In this document: positions 51,224 through 60,594 of the stretch, piece by piece
Numbering within the stretch: position 1 is the first letter of the stretch
How the letters are laid out: every line of letters starts with the position of its first letter
Assembly (NCBI RefSeq): GCF_013127955.1
Contig: NZ_CP053435.1
Span: 4,402,001 to 4,466,000 of the forward strand
Origin: Spirosoma taeanense
Lineage (GTDB): Bacteria > Bacteroidota > Bacteroidia > Cytophagales > Spirosomataceae
Direction: 5' to 3'
DNA length: 64,000 bases
The notes under the pieces: generated by a model
The model's input: the letters and a program-made list of their open reading frames with translations, nothing else
Told to the model about the DNA's origin: nothing
The model's database searches: none
Made by a program: the position numbers and the translations under genes

Positions 51224-53641
51224 ATGCTTTACCCAAATACCTTAGAGAACAAGTTAGGTTTCGATACCATCCGCGAACGTTTGAAAGAGGCCTGTGTCAG
51301 TCCGCTGGGGCAGGATTACGTCGAGAAGATTCGCTTTACCGATAACATTCAGCTCATTGACAAGCTGCTGCGCCAGACGGATGAGTTCCGGCAGATTGTG
51401 CAGTATGAACCCGACTTTCCGAGCAGCAACTACATTGACGTTCGGCCTCACCTGAACCGGGCCCGCGTTGAGGGCCTTGCCTTGACCGAAGCCGAGTTTT
51501 TTGATCTGAAACTAGTTCTGCGCACCATTCAGGACTGTCTGCGTTTTTTAGCCAAACGCGATGATGCCACGGCCTTTCCGTTTCTGAAAGAACTGGCGGG
51601 GCCAATCGGTGTGGACCGGAAACTGACTGACGCTCTGGAACGCGTCATTGACGACCGGGGGCTGGTTCGTGACTCGGCCTCGCCCGAACTGGCCAGCATT
51701 CGCCGGCGCATTATTTCTGAGCAGGCCAACCTCCGGAAACGGCTCGACAGTATCTTACGGCAGGCGCGGCAAAACGGCTGGATTCCCGATGACCTGAGCC
51801 TGACGGTACGGGGAGGGCGGCTGGTCATTCCGATTGCAGCCGAGCACAAACGGAAAATTAAAGGCTTTGTCCACGACGAATCGCAGACGGGACAAACCGT
51901 GTTTCTGGAACCGGCGGAGGTCTTTGATGCCAACAACGAAATTCGCGAACTGGAATACGAGGAACGGCGCGAGATATACCGGATTCTGCTGGCCCTGACC
52001 GACCAGATTCGGCCGCACCTGGACGACCTGAAAAAAGCGGTTAACTTTCTCGCGCAGATTGATTTCATCCGGGCCAAGGCCAAACTGGCAGTGCAGCTGG
52101 AGGCCGTGCTGCCTAAACTCCACGAACGGCCACTCGTCAACTGGACCAACGCCCGGCATCCGCTGCTTCATCTGTCGTTTCAGAAGCAGGGCAAAACGGT
52201 CGTTCCGCTGAGTGTCCGACTCGATGACAAGGCCCGGATTCTGATTATTTCCGGCCCGAACGCGGGTGGTAAATCAGTCGCCCTGAAAACGATTGGCTTG
52301 GTGCAGTATATGCTGCAGTGCGGTCTGCTGGTGCCCATGGCCGACTACTCGGAGATGGGCGTCTTCCAGAACCTGTTTATTGACATCGGCGACGAGCAGT
52401 CGCTCGAAAATGACTTGAGTACCTATTCCTCGCACCTGACGGCCATGAAGCAGTTTCTGGTGGGGGCCAACAAACGGACGCTGTTTCTGATCGACGAGTT
52501 TGGAACGGGTACTGAGCCGGGCCTGGGCGGAGCCATTGCCGAATCCATTCTGGAAGACCTCAACAAGTCGGGTGCTTATGGTGTCATCAATACGCACTAT
52601 ACCAATCTGAAGGTGTTTGCCGACAAAACGCCGGGGCTGATTAATGGGGCTATGCGCTTCGACGGTGAGCACCTGGAACCGCTGTATCAACTGGAGATTG
52701 GTCGGCCGGGCTCGTCGTTTGCCTTCGAGATTGCCCGGAAAATTGGTCTGCCGAAGGGCGTAATTGATCGCGCGAAAGAAAAACTGGGCAATCAGCAGGT
52801 GAACTTCGAGAAACTGCTGAAAGAATTGGACATCGAAAAGCGGGTTTTCTCGGAGAAGAACCTTGAAATCAGCATCAACCAGCGTAAACTCGCGCAGCAA
52901 CTCGCTGAGTATACGGCGCTGAAAACCCGGCTCGACAACGAGCAGAAAAAGATTGTCAATGACGCCAAGCAAAAGGCCAAAGCCTTGGTGCATGAGGCCA
53001 ATCAGCGTATTGAGAACACTATTCGGGAGATTAAGGAAAATAAAGCCGAGCGTGAAGCAACCAAACAGGTAAGGCAGGAACTGGAACAGTTCGAGCAGAA
53101 AGAACTAAAACCGGAAGCGATTGTCATAGAAAAACCCAAGCCAACGGAAGAAGAATTTGAAGCCGACGGCGGAGCCATTACTGTCGGCAGTTACGTTCGG
53201 ATTGAGGGGCAGAACGCCATTGGTGAGGTGCTTTCCTTACGGGGTAAAGACGCTGAAATCAGGATCGGCGACCTGAAGTCGACCTTAAAGCTGAACCGGC
53301 TCGAAAAAGTGAGCCGGAAGGCATTCCGGGACGCTACCGAGACTAAAGATGACCGTCCGCGCAGCCAGGGTGTAGATATGAACGAAAAAATGCAGAACTT
53401 CAGCTTCAACCTCGACATTCGGGGCAAGCGGGGCGAAGAAGCCCTCGGCGAAGTGGACCGCTTTTTCGACGATGCCCTGATGCTTGGCTACCCCGAACTA
53501 CGTATCGTTCACGGCAAAGGCGATGGTATTTTGCGGACACTCGTCCGGAATCACCTGCGTGGCTACAAACAGGTTGCCCGCATGGAAGATGAACATGCCG
53601 ATCGTGGTGGCGCGGGTGTAACGATAGTAAAGATGAAGTAA
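51224..53641 (+). CDS. mutS2: Endonuclease MutS2
   Basis: 805 residues, standard length. A MutS-like core/lever region (about 1-310), ATPase with Walker A ISGPNAGGKSVALKTIG (near 342) and Walker B LIDEFGTGTEPGLGGA, a coiled coil (about 520-640, Glu/Lys/Gln-rich), a KOW-like segment (GGAITVGSYVRIEGQNAIGEV), and a C-terminal Smr domain (LDIRGKRGEEALGEVDRFFDD; VHGKGDGILRTLV, with HGKG nuclease motif). MutS2 dampens homologous recombination by processing branched DNA; in some bacteria it also rescues stalled ribosomes via its Smr domain. It is followed by a hairpin terminator. No mutL or mutS nearby. Confidence 0.96.
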   Translation: MLYPNTLENKLGFDTIRERLKEACVSPLGQDYVEKIRFTDNIQLIDKLLRQTDEFRQIVQYEPDFPSSNYIDVRPHLNRARVEGLALTEAEFFDLKLVLRTIQDCLRFLAKRDDATAFPFLKELAGPIGVDRKLTDALERVIDDRGLVRDSASPELASIRRRIISEQANLRKRLDSILRQARQNGWIPDDLSLTVRGGRLVIPIAAEHKRKIKGFVHDESQTGQTVFLEPAEVFDANNEIRELEYEERREIYRILLALTDQIRPHLDDLKKAVNFLAQIDFIRAKAKLAVQLEAVLPKLHERPLVNWTNARHPLLHLSFQKQGKTVVPLSVRLDDKARILIISGPNAGGKSVALKTIGLVQYMLQCGLLVPMADYSEMGVFQNLFIDIGDEQSLENDLSTYSSHLTAMKQFLVGANKRTLFLIDEFGTGTEPGLGGAIAESILEDLNKSGAYGVINTHYTNLKVFADKTPGLINGAMRFDGEHLEPLYQLEIGRPGSSFAFEIARKIGLPKGVIDRAKEKLGNQQVNFEKLLKELDIEKRVFSEKNLEISINQRKLAQQLAEYTALKTRLDNEQKKIVNDAKQKAKALVHEANQRIENTIREIKENKAEREATKQVRQELEQFEQKELKPEAIVIEKPKPTEEEFEADGGAITVGSYVRIEGQNAIGEVLSLRGKDAEIRIGDLKSTLKLNRLEKVSRKAFRDATETKDDRPRSQGVDMNEKMQNFSFNLDIRGKRGEEALGEVDRFFDDALMLGYPELRIVHGKGDGILRTLVRNHLRGYKQVARMEDEHADRGGAGVTIVKMK

Positions 53642-53649
53642 TCTTTTCC

Positions 53650-53691
53650 AGGGTTGCCACTTCGTCAATGAAGCGGCAACCCTGTTGGTTT
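53650..53691 (+). terminator. Terminator of mutS2
   Basis: 9-bp stem AGGGTTGCC / GGCAACCCT, extended by 4 bp past a mismatch, with a 6-nt loop; then GTTGGTTTT. Confidence 0.65.
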
Positions 53692-53741
53692 TATTCAGCC
53701 TGGTATGGATGCTGTCTTGCCCTCACGTTCTAACTGCCGCC

Positions 53742-54707
53742 ATGGAAATACCTACCCTCCAACGGATCCTGGTTCCCGTTGACTTCAGTGAGTCCTCACT
53801 CAACGCATTAACTACGGCCGTAGCCATAAGCCAGCGACAGGGGGCCGAATTGCAGTTACTGCACGTACTCGACGCCGACACTCACGCCTTTTCGGGTGGA
53901 GAACCTGCTTCGGATGCGCTGACAGAGCTGGTGCAGGCCCAGACAAAGAAGATTGAAGAACTGGCTTCACGAACAGCCGATGAACACCAGATCACCTGTT
54001 ACGGGGGTTGTCGGGTGGGCAGCGTTAGTTCCGAAATTGCAACCGCAGCTCATATTGCCGACGCCGACCTGATTGTGCTGGGAACGCACGGCACATCGGG
54101 AATTCGGGCTTTTCATATCGGCACTGAAGCCTACCAGGTTATCAAAACGGCGGGGTGTCCCGTGCTGACGGTGCCGGCTCATAAATCCTGGCCACTTTTC
54201 GAGCATATCCTGTTCCCCATCCGACCCGTACCGAACGCCCTGGAGAAGTACGAGTTTGCCCGCAAGATTATCCACCCCGACCATACTCAGCTAACTGTGC
54301 TGGCCCTGCACGCGCCCGACGAAGTGATCAGCATTGGCCAGTTGCAGGATGAAGTCGGGGCCCTGAATGTGCAGCTGGCCCGCGACGGCATCAAAAGCCA
54401 GACGATATTCTGCCCAACCGAACTCATCGCCGAGACTGTTCTGCAAAAAGCTGACGAATTAGCCGCCGACCTACTCGTTATCACTGCAACCTTGGACACC
54501 CGGATTCAGGACTTTTTTATTGGCCCCTTTACCCAGCAGATTGTACACAACGCCCGGGTGCCGGTCCTGTCGATACGTCCGCACTCTTCGTCGGCCCAGG
54601 GTCCTTCCCGGGTCGAATGGCACTATAGCTGGCAGGCTCAGGCCGCCAACTGGAAAAGTAGCGAAGCGACGCCACCGGACTGGCCGACTGGGCAGTCAAA
54701 TCAGTAA
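53742..54707 (+). CDS. Tandem universal stress protein (UspA x2)
   Basis: 321 residues from ATG 53742 (MEIPTLQRILVPVDFSES); the frame opens at 53685 but the upstream part is unlike the family. First UspA domain (about 1-150): RILVPVDFSESSLNAL, ADLIVLGTHGTSGIRAFHIGTEAYQVI with the GTHG...G(9x)G ATP-binding pattern. Second domain (about 155-290): FEHILFPIRPVPNA, ADLLVITATLDTRIQDFFIGPFTQQIV, in which the nucleotide motif is degenerate. C-terminal tail of 30 residues is unlike USPs. It lies 143 bp before an APC permease whose C-terminal domain may be USP-like, suggesting joint stress or solute control (inference). Confidence 0.88.
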   Translation: MEIPTLQRILVPVDFSESSLNALTTAVAISQRQGAELQLLHVLDADTHAFSGGEPASDALTELVQAQTKKIEELASRTADEHQITCYGGCRVGSVSSEIATAAHIADADLIVLGTHGTSGIRAFHIGTEAYQVIKTAGCPVLTVPAHKSWPLFEHILFPIRPVPNALEKYEFARKIIHPDHTQLTVLALHAPDEVISIGQLQDEVGALNVQLARDGIKSQTIFCPTELIAETVLQKADELAADLLVITATLDTRIQDFFIGPFTQQIVHNARVPVLSIRPHSSSAQGPSRVEWHYSWQAQAANWKSSEATPPDWPTGQSNQ

Positions 54708-54850
54708 TGGAAGCTGTTCTGGCGGTCCTTTTGCCCGGTGGCGGGCGACCAGTTGCAAGGAGGCCATAGAACAGAAGTATGCGCAGAACCGGCCTGAAAA
54801 CTTGAAGAATGTTTAGATTGCCTGCGAAGCAGTACTAAACGGCCTTCCGG

Positions 54851-56587
54851 ATGAAAACGCCCACCAAACTAAGTGAGTTACCTGCATCGGCGATCTGCGG
54901 CAATGACATCAGTTCCTCATGTCTGTATGTTTCGGCGCTAAGCATTCTGTACGCCGGGAAATTTGCCTGGCTATCGCTATTGCTGGTAGGAGGAACCCTG
55001 TACTTATTTCGCCGAATCTACGGAGAAGTAGTAGGCGCTTTACCGCTGAACGGTGGCGCTTACAACGTCCTGCTGAATTCGGCCAACAAATCGGTCGCTT
55101 CCTTTGCAGCCTGTCTTACGATCCTCTCTTACGTTGCTACCTGCGTAATCTCGGCAAACGAAGCCATTCACTACGCAGCCTCATTTGCGTTCCATCTGCC
55201 CATCATTCTGGGCACCATTGGCCTTATCTTCTTATTCTTTCTTTTAAACCTGCTCGGCCTGAAAGAATCCTCAAAGGCCGCCGTAGTTATCTTTATTATT
55301 CATCTAACCACACTGCTGCTGTTGTGTCTGACCTGCGGCTGGTATGTTCTGCGGAACGGATTGGGGCATTTTACGGTCAACTTCGCCACCGAGTCTGAGC
55401 ACAGTCTTTTCTTTCAGCTTTTTGCCGGGTTTTCGGCCGCCATGCTGGGTATTTCAGGCTTCGAAAGCTCGGCCAACTACGTTGAAGAACAGGCCAGAGG
55501 TGTTTTTCCCAAAACGCTTCGGAATATGTGGATTATCGTTACGGTCTTTAATCCATTGATTGCGATTCTGGCGCTGGGTATCATGCCCCTCGGTGAAGTG
55601 CAGAACCACCAGCAATCTCTGCTTGCGTTTATGGGCGAGCGTTCCGGGGGTCGCTGGCTTTCCTGGCTGGTTTCATTCGATGCCGTACTGGTGTTAAGTG
55701 GAGCCGTTCTGACGTCGTTTGTGGGCGTAAGCGGCCTTATTAAACGAATGACGCTGGACCGTATACTGCCGCAGTTTTTATTGAAAGAGAACAAACGACA
55801 GGCGCCTTACTTCATTCTGCTGCTCTTTTTTGTCCTCTGCGTAGCGATTTTGCTCAGTACAGGCGGAGAACTCCAAGCTCTGGCGGGTGTTTATGCCATT
55901 TCGTTCCTGGCCGTCATGGGCTTGTTCGGCATCGGCAATCTATTGCTCAAACTTCACCGAAAACGTCTGCCCCGGCCCGAAATCGCGACGGTGGCATCCG
56001 TCATTATTGCACTGCTGGCCGTTGGCACCGGCTTGATTGGCAATATTTTACTCAACCCCCGCTATGTTTGGGTATTTTTTGAATACTTCATCCCTACGTT
56101 TCTGCTAGCCCTGATGATGATGGACCGTTCGTTATTACTGAAGGGCCTGCTATCCGTCATTCTTTATTTGTTTAATCCCATCAAGCGAAACATTGAGCGG
56201 TTTACGAGCTGGACAAACCGAACCATTAAACACATCAACGATCAGGAGTTTGTCTTCTTTTCCAAGGGCGACGATATTGCTTCGCTGAATCAGGTAATGA
56301 TGTATATTCAGCAAAATGAAGAAACCAACCGGCTTCGTATTGTCACCGTTGAAAACGAACAGTTTAGAGCTCCGGAGCATTTGCATCGCGACATCGAAAC
56401 GCTCGACCGCGCGTATCCGGAAATAGACATTACGTATCAGAAAATAACCGGTCATTTTGGCCCTGACCTGATCACGAACCTCTCAGCCGAGTGGCAGATT
56501 CCAACCAACTTCATGTTCATTGGCTCACCCGGTCAGAAATTTCCCTACCGGATCGAAGAACTGGGTGGAGTTCGGCTCATTATCTGA
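54851..56587 (+). CDS. APC-superfamily permease with cytoplasmic C-terminal domain
   Basis: 578 residues. About 12 TM helices fill residues 15-450, starting with the APC consensus GNDISSSCLYVSALS. A further conserved segment is MLGISGFESSANYVEEQARGVFPKTLRN. The transported substrate is not indicated; amino acids or amines are typical. After residue 455 comes a soluble domain (QEFVFFSKGDDIASLNQVMMYIQQNEETNRLRIVTVENEQ to WQIPTNFMFIGSPGQKFPYRIEELGGVRLII), which I infer may be a UspA-like regulatory domain by its alternating beta/alpha pattern. ATG 54851. Ends before a bidirectional terminator. Confidence 0.85.
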   Translation: MKTPTKLSELPASAICGNDISSSCLYVSALSILYAGKFAWLSLLLVGGTLYLFRRIYGEVVGALPLNGGAYNVLLNSANKSVASFAACLTILSYVATCVISANEAIHYAASFAFHLPIILGTIGLIFLFFLLNLLGLKESSKAAVVIFIIHLTTLLLLCLTCGWYVLRNGLGHFTVNFATESEHSLFFQLFAGFSAAMLGISGFESSANYVEEQARGVFPKTLRNMWIIVTVFNPLIAILALGIMPLGEVQNHQQSLLAFMGERSGGRWLSWLVSFDAVLVLSGAVLTSFVGVSGLIKRMTLDRILPQFLLKENKRQAPYFILLLFFVLCVAILLSTGGELQALAGVYAISFLAVMGLFGIGNLLLKLHRKRLPRPEIATVASVIIALLAVGTGLIGNILLNPRYVWVFFEYFIPTFLLALMMMDRSLLLKGLLSVILYLFNPIKRNIERFTSWTNRTIKHINDQEFVFFSKGDDIASLNQVMMYIQQNEETNRLRIVTVENEQFRAPEHLHRDIETLDRAYPEIDITYQKITGHFGPDLITNLSAEWQIPTNFMFIGSPGQKFPYRIEELGGVRLII

Positions 56588-56605
56588 TCGGCTTCTATAT
56601 TGTAT

Positions 56606-56641
56606 AAAAATGCCGGCAGGATCACTCCTGCCGGCATTTTT
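56606..56641. terminator. Bidirectional terminator
   Basis: Perfect 16-bp stem (56606-56621 with 56626-56641), 4-nt loop, with A5 and T5 flanks; between convergent genes. Confidence 0.9.
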
Positions 56642-56660
56642 ATGCTGCTTAATGTATGGG

Positions 56661-57713
56661 CTACAGGCCCAGCACTTTCTTGTTGAAATTTTCATCGGCA
56701 CCCGTACCGGCGAAATCGTCGAAGGCCCGCTCGGTTACGCGAATGATGTGGTCGGCAATGAACGGCGCTCCCTCGGCGGCTCCCTGTTCGGGGTGTTTCA
56801 GCGCGCACTCCCACTCCAGCACGGCCCACCGGTCGTAGTCGTACTGAGCGAGTTTGCTGAAGATTCCACTGAAGTCGACCTGCCCATCGCCCAGCGAACG
56901 GAAGCGGCCTGCCCGCTCAACCCAGCCCTGATACCCGCCGTAAACACCCTGTTTACCCGTTGGGTTGAACTCGGCATCTTTTACGTGGAAAGCGAAAATA
57001 CGGTCGTGGTAGAAGTCGATGAATTGCAGGTAATCGAGCTGCTGCAGAACGAAGTGGCTCGGGTCGTAGTTGATGCCCACCCGTGGGTGGTTACCTGTAT
57101 GCTCCAGGAACATCTCGAACGTAACGCCGTCGTGGAGGTCTTCGCCGGGATGCAGTTCAAAGGCCAGGTCTACGCCGGCTTCGTCGTAGGCATTCAGAAT
57201 AGGCATCCAGCGATTGGCCAGTTCTTTGAACCCTGTTTCGACCAGCCCCGCCGGCCGCTGCGGCCAGGGATACATGAACGGCCACAGCAGCGCCCCCGAA
57301 AACGAAGGACTGGCGCTCAGGCCGAGGTTTTTACTGGCTTTGGCGGTCATGATTAACTGATCGACGGCCCAGGCCTGCTGCTCTTTCGGTTTACCCGCCA
57401 GTTCGGCCGGACCGAATCCGTCGAACATAGCGGCATAGGCCGGGTGTACCGCTACCAGTTGCCCCTGCAGATGCGTAGCCAGCTCTGTAATTTCTACACC
57501 AGCTTCGTTCAGTTTCCCCTTGAACTCATCGCAGTACGTCTGGCTTTCAGACGCTTGTTTGAGGTCAATCATGCGGGGGTCCCAGGTAGGGATCTGAACT
57601 CCTTTGTAGCCGAGGTCGGCCATGTATCCGGCAATGGAGTGGAGGTTATTAAACGGCTCCTGATCGCCCAGAAACTGAGCGAGGAAGATGCCGGGGCCTT
57701 TCATTGTTTTCAT
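56661..57713 (-). CDS. Sugar phosphate isomerase/epimerase-type TIM-barrel protein
   Basis: 350 residues, AP endonuclease 2/xylose isomerase-like TIM barrel. Key patches: GVQIPTWDPRMIDL, ELATHLQGQLV, FELHPGEDLHDGVTFEMFLE (metal-binding Glu/His), INYDPSHFVLQQLD, FHVKDAEFNPTG and the closing LEWECALKHPEQGAAEGAPF. No signal peptide, cytoplasmic. Together with the two Gfo/Idh/MocA dehydrogenases upstream and a MFS transporter across the divergent promoter it points to catabolism of an inositol-like or oxidised sugar; the exact substrate cannot be told. Last gene of the minus-strand block, next to a strong terminator. Confidence 0.87.
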   Translation of the reverse strand: MKTMKGPGIFLAQFLGDQEPFNNLHSIAGYMADLGYKGVQIPTWDPRMIDLKQASESQTYCDEFKGKLNEAGVEITELATHLQGQLVAVHPAYAAMFDGFGPAELAGKPKEQQAWAVDQLIMTAKASKNLGLSASPSFSGALLWPFMYPWPQRPAGLVETGFKELANRWMPILNAYDEAGVDLAFELHPGEDLHDGVTFEMFLEHTGNHPRVGINYDPSHFVLQQLDYLQFIDFYHDRIFAFHVKDAEFNPTGKQGVYGGYQGWVERAGRFRSLGDGQVDFSGIFSKLAQYDYDRWAVLEWECALKHPEQGAAEGAPFIADHIIRVTERAFDDFAGTGADENFNKKVLGL

Positions 57714-57721
57714 ATTTTCTT

Positions 57722-57755
57722 GAGCGAGTTAGCGATTGAGTGGTTGAGTGATTTG
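57722..57755. repeat. GAGTGA-type repeat, left of four-helix gene
   Basis: GAGCGAGTTAGCGATTGAGT followed by GGTTGAGTGATTTG; shares AGCGATTGAGTG with the repeat at 59338-59364. Confidence 0.5.
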
Positions 57756-57759
57756 TAAA

Positions 57760-58137
57760 TCAGGACTTGCCGGTATGACTACGCGACTTTGACAGAATTT
57801 TTAAAACCTGATAACCTTCATCAATCAAACTACTCAATCGATCTTCTGACAAAATATCCGTAAAAATCAGCATTTCGAGCCAGAACAAAGATTCGTCTAA
57901 CTCCTCTACAACAATACTGATTTTGGCAAAAAATTCATTTTGACTACGCGCCCGACGAACAGCTCGGTAATTAGCCGCCGATGAGGACGACGACCGGATC
58001 AACTGCTTGCCGAAATGCTGTGCATCGTATGATTGAGGGAGTGCACGAAATACCTGTACGCAACGTAGCATAAACGTCTTTAAACGCTGCTCTATATGAT
58101 CAGCAAATTCGCCTTTGTCTAACCGTACTGGGGTCAT
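57760..58137 (-). CDS. Four-helix-bundle protein (23S rRNA IVS-type)
   Basis: 125 residues of TIGR02436 type: LKTFMLRCVQVFRALPQSYDAQHFGKQLIRSSSSSAANYRAVRRARSQNEF pattern (helices with Arg-Ser-rich linker, SSSSSAANYRAV) and EELDESLFWLEMLI. First known from intervening sequences in 23S rRNA genes; free-standing copies are common in Bacteroidota and of unclear function, some related to accessory proteins of diversity-generating retroelements. Here it splits the sugar isomerase from its dehydrogenase. It is flanked by GATTGAGTGA repeats also present before the next gene, which suggests insertion. No reverse transcriptase near. Confidence 0.85.
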   Translation of the reverse strand: MTPVRLDKGEFADHIEQRLKTFMLRCVQVFRALPQSYDAQHFGKQLIRSSSSSAANYRAVRRARSQNEFFAKISIVVEELDESLFWLEMLIFTDILSEDRLSSLIDEGYQVLKILSKSRSHTGKS

Positions 58138-58142
58138 CTATG

Positions 58143-58170
58143 CAATCACTCAATCATGATTCACTCAATC
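58143..58170. repeat. GAGTGA-type repeat, inverted, right of four-helix gene
   Basis: On minus it reads GATTGAGTGAATCATGATTG then AGTGATTG, overlapping the repeat at 59338-59364 (GATTGAGTGAAT). With 57722-57755 it brackets the four-helix gene in opposite orientation. Confidence 0.5.
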
Positions 58171-58171
58171 C

Positions 58172-59317
58172 CTAAATTTCCACCCACGCCTGCTTGCGGT
58201 TACTTTCAAGGATTTTCTCGCAGATCAGCAGTTCGCGGTATCCATCAGCGAAGGTCGGAAAAGTTGGGCTTTCAGGCTGCTTTCCAGCGGCAACAGCCTC
58301 GTATACTTCCTTGAATAATTGCTTCGACGTATCGGGGAAACCTTCGTTATGACCGCCGGGGAAGCTAATAACCGACCGGGCCTCGGGATGAGCCAGCGAT
58401 GGATCGCGCAGGAACGACTGGTTGGCGCCGTCGCGGTTACCAATCCACATTTCATTGGGCGCTTCGGAGTTCCAGGCATAGGTTTTCTTAGATCCGGCAA
58501 TCTCCAGTTTCATCTGGTTCTTACGGCCGGCCGCTACCTGCGACACCGTAATGACCCCCCGATTGCCGTTATCGAACCGCAGCAGGACGTTGGCGTGGTC
58601 TTCGGTATTGATGGGTACATCGGCATAATCTTCTGGCTGGAGCATCTTGCCCGAATAGGTTTCGACCGGCTTCAGCGGTTTTTTCCGCACTTTATGGACC
58701 GTGTTGAAGTCGGCCATCACCGCTACAGTTTTCAGGCCGGTGATGTACTCCAGGCTGTCCATCAGGTGCGAGCCGATGTCGGCAATCGCCCGCGAGTCGC
58801 CCGACTTGTCGGGTTCGAGCCGCCAGTTGTAGTCGGTATCATAAAACAGCCAGTCCTGTAGATAAGAGCCAATAATTGAATACACTTCGCCCAGATCATC
58901 CTGTTCGCGCATGACCTTCATCTGCCGCACCAGCGGGTAGTAACGCAGGTTGAAGTGTACGGCGTTAACCAGCCCGGTTTCTTTGGCCAGCTGCACCAGT
59001 TCTTCGGCCTCGTGCAGGTCTTTGGCCAGCGGTTTTTCACACACAACGTGCTTGCCTGCCTTCAGTGCTGCTTTCGACTGGCTATAGTGGAGAAAGTTCG
59101 GTGTACAGATATGTACAACCTGAATATCGTCCATTTTGAGCAGGTCTTCGAACGAACACGCCCGTTCAATACCCAGCTGATCGGCTTTCTGACGAGCCAG
59201 TTCAGGAGATACTTCACACAGGGCAAGAACGTTGGTGTTGGGCAAGCGACGAAGCGCTTCGATATGTGCAGGTCCGATGAATCCGGTACCGACGACACCC
59301 ACATTAATCTTTTGCAT
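58172..59317 (-). CDS. Gfo/Idh/MocA oxidoreductase A
   Basis: 381 residues. Rossmann NAD(P) site VGVVGTGFIGPAHIEAL (near 6-20), the catalytic-loop Glu-Lys-Pro HVVCEKPLAKDL (near 93-103), NAVHFNLRYYPLVRQ and IADIGSHLMDSLEYITG (the latter with the conserved GxHxxD-type His). The C-terminal dimer sheet domain follows. These enzymes oxidise or reduce sugar or inositol hydroxyls, often with an isomerase partner. Same strand as B, separated by 125 bp that include a GAGTGA repeat. Cytoplasmic. Substrate unknown. Confidence 0.9.
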   Translation of the reverse strand: MQKINVGVVGTGFIGPAHIEALRRLPNTNVLALCEVSPELARQKADQLGIERACSFEDLLKMDDIQVVHICTPNFLHYSQSKAALKAGKHVVCEKPLAKDLHEAEELVQLAKETGLVNAVHFNLRYYPLVRQMKVMREQDDLGEVYSIIGSYLQDWLFYDTDYNWRLEPDKSGDSRAIADIGSHLMDSLEYITGLKTVAVMADFNTVHKVRKKPLKPVETYSGKMLQPEDYADVPINTEDHANVLLRFDNGNRGVITVSQVAAGRKNQMKLEIAGSKKTYAWNSEAPNEMWIGNRDGANQSFLRDPSLAHPEARSVISFPGGHNEGFPDTSKQLFKEVYEAVAAGKQPESPTFPTFADGYRELLICEKILESNRKQAWVEI

Positions 59318-59337
59318 TACTTAATAAGTGAAATAAT

Positions 59338-59364
59338 GAATGAGCGATTGAGTGAATAATTAAG
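59338..59364. repeat. GAGTGA-type repeat, third copy
   Basis: AATGAGCGATTGAGTGAATA then ATTAAGG, between the two dehydrogenase genes. Confidence 0.5.
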
Positions 59365-59442
59365 GGTAATGATGAGGTGATTAACTAATTAGACAAGCCA
59401 GCTACAGATAAGCTATGACTTGATTTCCAACTAGCTGATCAT

Positions 59443-60594
59443 TTATTGAATGAACTTCGTCCATTTCTGATCCGACTTCGACGAGGCAATGACCGTGTCA
59501 ATAAAGGCCAGACCGCGAACCCCATCTTGAACACCCGGGAAATCATAGAGCGGATCCGGCTCACGGCCTTCCATGTGAGCCTTTACGGCATAGGCGAAGT
59601 TGCGGTAAACATTGGCAAAAGCCTCGAAGAACCCTTCCGGGTGGCCCGACGGAAGCCGTATATGTGCTTTGGCCGCAGCCGATATATCACCGACATTGGG
59701 ACGAATGACCCGCTGCCCTTCCTGGGTTTTATATTTCAGGGTGTTGGGCTCCATCTGGTGCCACTCCAGCCCACCCAGTTCGCCGTAAACAAAAATCTTC
59801 AGGGCGTTTTCTTCGCCATTGGCGATCTGGCTGGCGTGCAGTACACCTTTGGCTCCCCCTTCAAATCGCAGCAGGACGTTGCCGTCGTCATCGAGCTGAC
59901 GACCAGGCACGAATGTGCTCAGATCAGCGCAGAGTTCCTCAATTTTCAGTCCCGTAACGTACTCAGCCAGATTTTCGGCGTGGGTACCGATGTCGCCCAT
60001 ACAACCGGCAGCCCCCGACTTGGCCGGGTCTGTCCGCCAGATGGCCTGCTTATAGTTGTTGTCTTCTTCTTTTTTAGAGAGCCAGCCCTGCGGATACTCA
60101 ACGACTACCTTGCGCAGCTTGCCCAGTTTACCATTGCGGACCATATCGCGCGCTTCTTTCACCATCGGGTAGCCAGTATAGTTGTGCGTCAGACCAAACA
60201 CCAGTCCGGATTTTTCGACGATACCGACGAGCTCTTTGGCTTCCTGCAGATTCAGCGTCATCGGCTTGTCGCAGATGACGTGGAAGCCGTTTTCGAGCGC
60301 CATCTTGGCTGGTGGGAAGTGCAGGTGATTGGGGGTCACAATCGACACAAAATCCATGCGTTCGCCTTCGGGCAATTCCTTTTCGCGCTCAATCATTTCC
60401 TGGAACGAGGTATAAACACGATCTTCAGGCAGATAGAGCGCATGACCGGTCGCCTTTGATTTATCGGCGGAGCCACTAAAAACACCACAAACCAATTCGA
60501 TTTCGTTATCAAAACCAGCGGCCCGGCGATGAACGGACCCAATGAACGCTTCGAGGCTTCCCCCGATCTGGCCCATGCGTAACTTTCTATGCAT
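59443..60594 (-). CDS. Gfo/Idh/MocA oxidoreductase B
   Basis: 383 residues. The NAD-binding stretch reads [21 protein letters not shown]; the usual GGGxGAFIG of this subgroup is altered to GGSLEAFIG, so the second Gly is replaced. Catalytic-loop Lys-Pro is in [12 protein letters not shown] (D instead of E), [13 protein letters not shown] and [17 protein letters not shown] continue the family pattern, then the C-terminal sheet domain. It is the promoter-proximal gene of the minus block and divergent from the MFS gene (261 bp apart), which suggests shared control. Together with gene A and the isomerase it forms a likely polyol or inositol catabolic set. Confidence 0.88.
   Translation of the reverse strand: MHRKLRMGQIGGSLEAFIGSVHRRAAGFDNEIELVCGVFSGSADKSKATGHALYLPEDRVYTSFQEMIEREKELPEGERMDFVSIVTPNHLHFPPAKMALENGFHVICDKPMTLNLQEAKELVGIVEKSGLVFGLTHNYTGYPMVKEARDMVRNGKLGKLRKVVVEYPQGWLSKKEEDNNYKQAIWRTDPAKSGAAGCMGDIGTHAENLAEYVTGLKIEELCADLSTFVPGRQLDDDGNVLLRFEGGAKGVLHASQIANGEENALKIFVYGELGGLEWHQMEPNTLKYKTQEGQRVIRPNVGDISAAAKAHIRLPSGHPEGFFEAFANVYRNFAYAVKAHMEGREPDPLYDFPGVQDGVRGLAFIDTVIASSKSDQKWTKFIQ

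Noticed and set aside
56520..57356. 278-codon plus-strand open frame opposite the TIM-barrel isomerase
   Set aside because: Shadow; it also runs through the bidirectional terminator at 56606-56641.
59446..60459. 337-codon plus-strand open frame opposite dehydrogenase B
   Set aside because: Antisense shadow; low protein-like character and the opposite frame matches a full enzyme.
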